From contig NZ_KI519474.1 of NCBI RefSeq assembly GCF_000482705.1, forward strand, positions 186,001 through 250,000: a DNA stretch of 64,000 nucleotides. The letters are read 5' to 3'. The DNA comes from Glycomyces arizonensis DSM 44726. Its GTDB lineage: Bacteria > Actinomycetota > Actinomycetes > Mycobacteriales > Micromonosporaceae. Each line of letters starts with the position of its first letter. The first letter of the stretch is position 1. The translations under genes were made by a program, and so were the position numbers. Under the pieces are notes generated by a model. The model made no database searches. It was not told the origin of the DNA and saw only the letters and a list, made by a program, of their open reading frames with translations. Shown here piece by piece: positions 58,847-64,000 of this stretch.

Positions 58847-60144
58847 CGTCTCAGCGTAAGCGCCGCGCGATGCGCCTCGGCGGCGCGGAAGTACGCCGCG
58901 CGGATCCCCGCCGCCGTCGCGCTCCACGAGAACGCCGCCGCGTGCTCCCGCGCGCCCGACGCCAGGCGCGAGCGCAACTCGTCGTCGCCCAGGATCCGCC
59001 CGAGCGACGCGGCCCAGTCGTCGGCCGCATGCGAGTCGACCAGCAGCCCCGACCGCCCCTCGGCCACGGCCGTCGGCAGCCCGCCGACGCGCGCGGCCAG
59101 CACCGGCGTGCCACTCGCCTGCGCCTCCAGCGCCACCAGCCCGAACGACTCGTTGTAGCTCGGCACGGCCACCACGTCGGCGGCCCGGTACACCTGCGCC
59201 AGCGCCTCGCCCGAGCGCGGCGTCCGCCACTGCACCTGGTCGCCCAGGCCCAGCTCCCACGCCAGCTTCGGCAGCCAGTACAGGTCCGTGTTCGACGGCC
59301 CGCCCACGAACACCGGCACGACGCGATCGGCCAGCGCCGGATCGGTCTCGCGCAGCCGCGCCAGCCCGCGCAGCAGCACGTCCGGCGCCTTGGCCGGCTG
59401 GATCCGGCCCACGAACGCCACCACCAGCGCCTCCGGCGGCAGGCTCAGCGCCTCCCTGGCGGCCTGGCGGTCGCCGGGGGAGAAGACGTCCAGGTCCACC
59501 CCCGGATGCACCACGTCGACGCGCCTGGCGTCCGCGCGGTAGTGGTCCCGCAGCTCGGCGGCCTCGGCGGCCGTGTTGGCGATCAACAGGTCGGCCTCGG
59601 CGGCCACCTGCTCCTCGCCGATCACCCTCGTGTGCGGCTCGGGGTTGTCGCCCTCGGCCAGCTGCGCGTTCTTGACCTTCGCGAGCGTGTGGAACGTCTG
59701 CACCAGCGGCACGCCCCACCGCTCGGCCGCCACCCACCCGGCCTGGCCCGACAGCCAGTAGTGGGCGTGGATGAGGTCGTAGTGCCCGGCCGGGCGGTGC
59801 GCCTCGGCGCGCAGCAGCCCGCCGGTGAAGGCGCACAGCTGCGTCGGCAGATCGTTCTTGGACAGGCCCTCGAACGGCCCGGCCGGGAGGTGGTGGACGA
59901 GCACGCCGGGCGCGGCCTCGGCCGTCGGCGGCTCGTCTGAGCTGGTGGCGCGCGTGAAGATCTCGACTTCGACCCCGGCGCGGGCGAGTTCGGTGGCGGT
60001 GTTGAGGACGTAGACGTTCATGCCTCCGGCGTCGCCGGTGCCCGGCTGCGCCAGTGGAGAGGTGTGGACCGAGACCATCGCGACGCGTCGGATGCCCTGC
60101 TGCCGACATCGGGCCCGGAACACCGGGTTTCGCCTCTGCTGCAC
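58843..60144 (-). CDS. mshA: D-inositol-3-phosphate glycosyltransferase (mycothiol synthesis)
   Basis: 433 residues from GTG 60144, with GGAGAGGA 9 bases upstream; the further upstream frame runs through 33-bp tandem repeats and is rejected. GT4 enzyme: [23 protein letters not shown] is the MshA N-terminal signature, [12 protein letters not shown] binds the acceptor, [18 protein letters not shown] and the E-x7-E motif [15 protein letters not shown] bind UDP-GlcNAc. It joins GlcNAc to inositol-3-phosphate, the first step of mycothiol. Confidence 0.95.
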   Translation of the reverse strand: MQQRRNPVFRARCRQQGIRRVAMVSVHTSPLAQPGTGDAGGMNVYVLNTATELARAGVEVEIFTRATSSDEPPTAEAAPGVLVHHLPAGPFEGLSKNDLPTQLCAFTGGLLRAEAHRPAGHYDLIHAHYWLSGQAGWVAAERWGVPLVQTFHTLAKVKNAQLAEGDNPEPHTRVIGEEQVAAEADLLIANTAAEAAELRDHYRADARRVDVVHPGVDLDVFSPGDRQAAREALSLPPEALVVAFVGRIQPAKAPDVLLRGLARLRETDPALADRVVPVFVGGPSNTDLYWLPKLAWELGLGDQVQWRTPRSGEALAQVYRAADVVAVPSYNESFGLVALEAQASGTPVLAARVGGLPTAVAEGRSGLLVDSHAADDWAASLGRILGDDELRSRLASGAREHAAAFSWSATAAGIRAAYFRAAEAHRAALTLRR

Positions 60145-60247
60145 TTGTATCCGTCCTCTCCTGTGCTTGCGCGTCACGGCCGCCGGTAGGGGCGGGCCGT
60201 CATCGGCACAACGCGCGAAACCCCCGTAAACCTTCCGCTTTCGGCAG

Positions 60248-60346
60248 TGCTCATTTACCGCTCGCAAGCTTCGCGGTGGGTGCTCATTTACCGCTCGCAA
60301 GCTTCGCGGTGGGCGCTCATTCACCGCTCGCAGGTATCACGGTGGT
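60248..60346. repeat. Three tandem 33-bp repeats upstream of mshA
   Basis: Units start at 60248, 60281 and 60314. The first two are identical and the third is degenerate. Each holds ACCGC...GCGGT as a small inverted repeat around AAGCTT (in the first two). The 400-base gap 60145-60544 otherwise shows no gene; the divergent mshA and TetR-type promoters must lie in it. Confidence 0.85.
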
Positions 60347-60544
60347 CCCGCGAGGCGAAAGCTAGTTCCGGATGCCCGGCGGTGCAAGCGCCCGCCCCCT
60401 CGCAGTGACGAAATCCGCAGCCGCGCCGCGTTCGCCCGACCGGGCGATAAGGAAATTTGTTCGCGACACGGCATGGAATGAGGCGCAAAACCGGGCAAGT
60501 CGTCCATGATGGGGAGACTTGTCATCACGAGGGGGAGACAACAC

Positions 60545-61216
60545 ATGAGCACTGCCACTGTGCCAGCCGCCAGGCAGCCCACGATGTCGCCGACGCCGAA
60601 GTTCGGCGCCGCGCACTCGCTGCGCCGCCTGCCCGTCCAGGAGCGCAGCGCCGCCCGCGTCCGCCGGATGCTCGACGCCGCCGCCGACCTGATCGAGGAG
60701 GTCGGCTACGACCGCCTGTCGACCACGGCCATCGCCCAACGCGCCGACGTCGCCATCGGATCGGTCTACCAGTTCTTCGGCGACAAGCGCTCACTCGCCG
60801 AGGCGCTCAGCCAGCGCTACATCGACCTGTACTTCGAGCGCCTCACGGCCTGCTTCGACGCCGAACCGCCCGCAGACTGGCGATCGGGCGTCGAGGCCGC
60901 CGTCGCCGAGTACGTCCACCTGTACCGCACCGCGCCCGGCTTCCGGGTCCTGCACCTGGCCGACGCGATCGACCCGGGCCGCGCCGACGCCATCACCACC
61001 GGCGGCGACGTCATCGCCCAGCAGATCCTCACCGGCCTGGAGCAGCGCTTCGGCCTCGGCGGGGACCAGCCGCTCTCCGAGACCGTCACCGTGGCCGTCG
61101 AGACCGCCCAGGCCCTGGTCCGCCTGGCGTTCCGCCGCGACGCCGAGGGCGACCCGGCCGCCATCGCCGAGGCGAAGCGGGTCGTCTGCGACTACCTGGC
61201 CCGCCGCCTGTCGTAG
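60545..61216 (+). CDS. TetR-family transcriptional regulator
   Basis: 223 residues from ATG 60545, with GAGGGGGAG upstream. HTH at ~55-85: DLIEEVGYDRLSTTAIAQRADVAIGSVYQFFGDK, a textbook TetR motif. An unusual ~30-residue N-terminal extension precedes it. The C-terminal ligand domain is all-helical. Divergent from mshA and upstream of the MFS-tmk gene, either of which could be its target; the ligand is unknown. Confidence 0.9.
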   Translation: MSTATVPAARQPTMSPTPKFGAAHSLRRLPVQERSAARVRRMLDAAADLIEEVGYDRLSTTAIAQRADVAIGSVYQFFGDKRSLAEALSQRYIDLYFERLTACFDAEPPADWRSGVEAAVAEYVHLYRTAPGFRVLHLADAIDPGRADAITTGGDVIAQQILTGLEQRFGLGGDQPLSETVTVAVETAQALVRLAFRRDAEGDPAAIAEAKRVVCDYLARRLS

Positions 61217-61401
61217 AGCACTCAATCCGACCGCGCCGAGACGCGCGACCGCGCCGGGCCGACTAGTCTCGTAGTCGACCGGCGCGGTCACGTAGGTTCG
61301 AACGACGGCGACCCCCCGGCGCGGCCCCGACCGACCCCGGACGCGCGGCCGCCGATCCCGCAAACGACCCCGCGCGGCCCGGCCGAACGTTGAGGAGTGG
61401 C

Positions 61402-63534
61402 ATGGCGAACACAACCGCCGATCTGAAGACGGTGCTGAAGATCCGGCCGTTCAGGCGCCTGTGGATCGTGCTCGGCCTGGCCTCCTTCGGCGACTGGCTC
61501 GCCCTGTTCGCCACCGCGGGCTTCGCCCAGTCCCTGTTCGACGACCCCGCCGCCAAGGGCGCGGCCTTCTCCGGCGCCATCGTCCTGCGACTGCTCCCCT
61601 CCCTCGTCCTCGGCCCCGTCGCGGGCGTCTTCGCCGACCGCTTCGACCGGCGCAAGACCATGGCCGCCTGCGACACCGCCCGCTTCGTCCTCATCGCCTC
61701 GGTGCCCACCGTCTACCTCGTCACCGACTCCACGGCCATCACCGTCGCCTGGCTCGCCGTCTCCCAGCTCCTCATCGAGGGCGCCGTCCTGATCTGGTCG
61801 CCCGCCAAGGAGGCGGCCGTCCCGAACCTCCTGCCGCCCCAGCAGTACGAGGCCGCCAACCAGCTCAGCCTCGCCACCACCTACGGGCTCGCCCCGCCCC
61901 TGGCCTTCGGCGTCCTCGCCGCGCTCGAACGCGGCACCGCCGTCTGGTCCAACCTCGGCTCCTGGGCCGAGCCGATGGTGCTGGCCCTCTACATCGACGC
62001 GGCCATGTTCGCCACGCTCGCCATCACCGTCTACTTCTTCATCCCCCAGATCTCCGGCCGCTACGGCGCCGCCAAGGCCAAGGCCGGGTCCATGTGGGCC
62101 GACTTCGTCGAAGGCTGGACCTACCTGCGGGGCCGCGAACGCGTCCGCGGCCTCATCCTCGGCATGCTCGGCGCCTTCAGCGGCGCGGGCATCCTCATCG
62201 GCGTCGGCACCTTCTACGCCGCCAACATCGGCGCGGGCGACGCGGCCTTCTACCTCCTGGCCGTCTTCCTCTTCCTCGGCCTCGGACTCGGCATCGCCTT
62301 CGGGCCCAAGATGATCCGCGAACTCTCGCGCCTGCGCTGGTTCGGCATGAGCATCGTCCTGGCCGGAGTCGGGCTCGCCGTCGACGCCCTCGCGCCCTGG
62401 CTCGGGTTCGCCCTGCTCGGCTCGGTCGTCATCGGCCTCGGCGCGGGCATGGCCTTCCTCGCCGGGATCACCCTCCTCCAGCGCGAAGTCGAGGACGACA
62501 TCCGCGGGCGCATGTTCGCCTTCATCGCCGTCTCGGCCCGCGTCATCCTCATGGTCTCCATGACCGCCGCCGCGCCCCTCGCGGGCTGGCAGGCCGTCAG
62601 CCGGCTCGACCTCGGCTTCACCGCCGTCCAGGTCTCCATGGCCCGCGTGCTCCTGTTCGCCGCCGCCGTCCTCGTCGCCTGGCTCGGCGTCGTCGCGTTC
62701 CGCCGCATGGACGACAAGCCCGGCGTGCCCGTCCTCGCCGACCTGTGGGCCTCCCTGCGCGGGCGCCCCCTCACCGCCGCCGTCCCCACCGACAGCAAGG
62801 GCTTCTTCGTCGTCTTCGAAGGCGGCGAGGGCTCGGGCAAGTCCACCCAGTCGCTCAAGCTCACCGCCTGGCTCAAACTGCGCGGCTACGAGGCCGTCCT
62901 CACCCGCGAACCGGGCGCCACCGACATCGGCATGCGCATCCGCACCCTGCTCCTCGACAGCACCCCGAAACCCGATGGCGGCGAGAGTGCCCCGGCCCCG
63001 CGCGCCGAGGCCCTCCTGTACGCCGCCGACCGCGCCCAGCACGTCGACAAGGTCATCAGGCCCGCTCTCGAACGCGGCGCCGTCGTCGTCTCCGACCGCT
63101 ACATCGACTCCTCCATCGCCTACCAGGGCTCGGGACGCAGCCTCGGCAAGGACGACATCGCGTGGGTCTCGAAGTGGGCCACCGGCGGGCTCAAGCCCGA
63201 CCTGACCGTCGTGCTCGATGTCGAACCCGAGGCGGGCCTGGCCCGCGCCAAGGCGGGCGGCGAGGGCGACCGCCTCGAACAGGAGGACCTGCGCTTCCAC
63301 GAGCGCGTCCGCCAGACCTTCCTCGACCTCGCCGGCAAGGACCCGAAGCGCTACCTCGTCATCCCCGCCGGAGGCACTCCCGACGAGATCGCCGCGGCCG
63401 TCCGCGACGTCGTCGCCGAGCGCCTCGACATCCGCACCGAGGCCTCCCGCACCGAGACCCGCTGGCCCGGCCTCGACAGCGACAACGACGCCCCTTGGAC
63501 CAGCAGCGTCGCCGAGGAGGCCGGAAGGCCATGA
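61402..63534 (+). CDS. tmk: MFS transporter fused to thymidylate kinase
   Basis: 710 residues from ATG 61402 (GAGGAG 5 bases upstream). Residues ~15-440 are a 10-12-helix MFS permease (FADRFDRRKTMAACDTARF is its MFS loop motif). Residues ~467-690 are a complete dTMP kinase: P-loop FEGGEGSGKST, TREPG, the DRY-type SDRYIDSSIAYQGSGR, and LVLD/EPE Walker B-like region. The kinase phosphorylates dTMP to dTDP. Such fusions occur in several actinobacterial families; the transporter substrate is unknown. Overlaps holB by 4 bases. Confidence 0.92.
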   Translation: MANTTADLKTVLKIRPFRRLWIVLGLASFGDWLALFATAGFAQSLFDDPAAKGAAFSGAIVLRLLPSLVLGPVAGVFADRFDRRKTMAACDTARFVLIASVPTVYLVTDSTAITVAWLAVSQLLIEGAVLIWSPAKEAAVPNLLPPQQYEAANQLSLATTYGLAPPLAFGVLAALERGTAVWSNLGSWAEPMVLALYIDAAMFATLAITVYFFIPQISGRYGAAKAKAGSMWADFVEGWTYLRGRERVRGLILGMLGAFSGAGILIGVGTFYAANIGAGDAAFYLLAVFLFLGLGLGIAFGPKMIRELSRLRWFGMSIVLAGVGLAVDALAPWLGFALLGSVVIGLGAGMAFLAGITLLQREVEDDIRGRMFAFIAVSARVILMVSMTAAAPLAGWQAVSRLDLGFTAVQVSMARVLLFAAAVLVAWLGVVAFRRMDDKPGVPVLADLWASLRGRPLTAAVPTDSKGFFVVFEGGEGSGKSTQSLKLTAWLKLRGYEAVLTREPGATDIGMRIRTLLLDSTPKPDGGESAPAPRAEALLYAADRAQHVDKVIRPALERGAVVVSDRYIDSSIAYQGSGRSLGKDDIAWVSKWATGGLKPDLTVVLDVEPEAGLARAKAGGEGDRLEQEDLRFHERVRQTFLDLAGKDPKRYLVIPAGGTPDEIAAAVRDVVAERLDIRTEASRTETRWPGLDSDNDAPWTSSVAEEAGRP

Positions 63535-64000
63535 CCGCAGCGGCAGGAGGCGTCTTCGACGAACTCGTCGGCCAGGCCCGGGCCCAGCGCGTCCTCTCAG
63601 ACGCCGCGGCCGGGCGCGGCATGACCCACGCGTGGCTGTTCACCGGCCCGCCCGGATCGGGCAGGTCCACCGCCGCCGTCGCCTTCGCCGCCGCCCTCCA
63701 ATGCGCGAGCGGCGGCTGCGGCGAATGCCACACGTGCCGCACCGTCCTGGGCGGCACGCACCCCGACGTCACCCGCGTCATCCCCGAAGGCCTGTCCCTC
63801 GGCGTCGACCAGGTGCGGTCCCTGATCCTGGAGGCCGGGCGCACGCCCACCTCCGGCAACTGGCAGATCCTCATCGTCGAAGACGCCGACCGGCTCACCG
63901 AGGCCGCCGCGAACGCACTGCTCAAAGCCGTCGAAGAGCCCCCGGCGCGGACCGCGTTCCTGCTGTGCGCGCCCTCGACCAACCCCGCCGAGATCTCGGT
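63531..64000 (+). CDS. holB: DNA polymerase III delta' subunit, N-terminal part
   Basis: The first ~156 residues; the gene runs beyond the window. FDELVGQARAQRVLSDA, P-loop GPPGSGRSTAA, the zinc-binding Cys cluster (CASGGCGECHTC), and LIVEDADRLTEAAANALLKAVEEPP identify the clamp-loader family. Being next to tmk, as in most bacteria, supports delta' rather than DnaX. Loads the sliding clamp during replication. Confidence 0.93.
   Translation, partial: MTAAAGGVFDELVGQARAQRVLSDAAAGRGMTHAWLFTGPPGSGRSTAAVAFAAALQCASGGCGECHTCRTVLGGTHPDVTRVIPEGLSLGVDQVRSLILEAGRTPTSGNWQILIVEDADRLTEAAANALLKAVEEPPARTAFLLCAPSTNPAEIS

Noticed and set aside
60248-60346. CRISPR array
   Set aside because: The repeats are directly tandem with no spacers, and no cas gene is nearby.
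61288-63300. 670-residue minus-strand frame antisense to the MFS-tmk gene
   Set aside because: Gly/Glu/Asp/Ala-rich shadow of a real gene; no motif or signal.

Overview
The window is about 70% GC and its coding signal, GTG starts, LPXTG protein, mycothiol gene mshA, SenX3/RegX3 pair, DUF397 protein, type VII-type small secreted proteins and MFS-thymidylate kinase fusion all point to an actinomycete. Glycomycetaceae or a close relative (Glycomyces/Stackebrandtia-like) is my best guess, by inference from gene content only. No rRNA or tRNA gene, CRISPR array, transposase or integrase was seen.

Layout. (1) 0-7 kb: the 3' end of icd, a three-gene cell-envelope set (nucleotidyltransferase, sn-glycerol-1-phosphate dehydrogenase, ABC-2 export permease), an O-acyltransferase with an SGNH domain, and a lipoprotein. 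(2) 7-18 kb, minus strand: an envelope glycan operon with two GT2 and three GT4-like membrane-anchored glycosyltransferases and one rhamnosyltransferase-like protein, with a small sulfotransferase upstream. (3) 18-27 kb: glnII, a secreted protein followed by three tandem small secreted Cys-pair proteins that recall chaplins, a GH95 fucosidase, an LPXTG wall protein and a purine permease. (4) 27-30 kb: an unknown three-gene operon closed by a 61-bp AT-rich palindrome, then two small membrane proteins. (5) 30.5-33.8 kb, minus: a type VII secretion/polymorphic toxin operon (YbaB, EspC-like, WXG100-like, RNase-type toxin, CPCC protein, colicin-D-type immunity protein and small orphans). (6) 34-36 kb: a NatAB-like ABC transporter. 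(7) 36-44.8 kb: an alpha-glucan utilisation locus: LacI repressor, GH13 alpha-glucosidase, ABC sugar importer and a secreted GH87 alpha-1,3-glucanase. (8) 44.8-47.7 kb: regX3, senX3, gpm. (9) 47.7-58.3 kb: an accessory island. (10) 58.3-64 kb: ybjN, mshA, a TetR regulator, the MFS-tmk fusion and the start of holB.

The most unusual stretch is 54.9-58.4 kb. Two diverged AAA+ ATPases with a DUF234/PD-(D/E)XK-like tail each lie between the same pair of AT-rich DNA elements: an array of 14-bp palindromes at an exact 15-bp period on the left, and a 38-bp near-perfect palindrome on the right. The genes point in opposite directions but the flanking elements do not. A copy of the ybjN 3' end with a large internal deletion sits beside the first unit, and intact ybjN beside the second. 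In mycobacteria mshA, the ybjN-like gene, gpm, senX3 and regX3 lie close together in this order, so the roughly 10.7-kb segment between gpm and ybjN looks inserted. This repeated unit is my main candidate for an undescribed system; the function is not known from the sequence.
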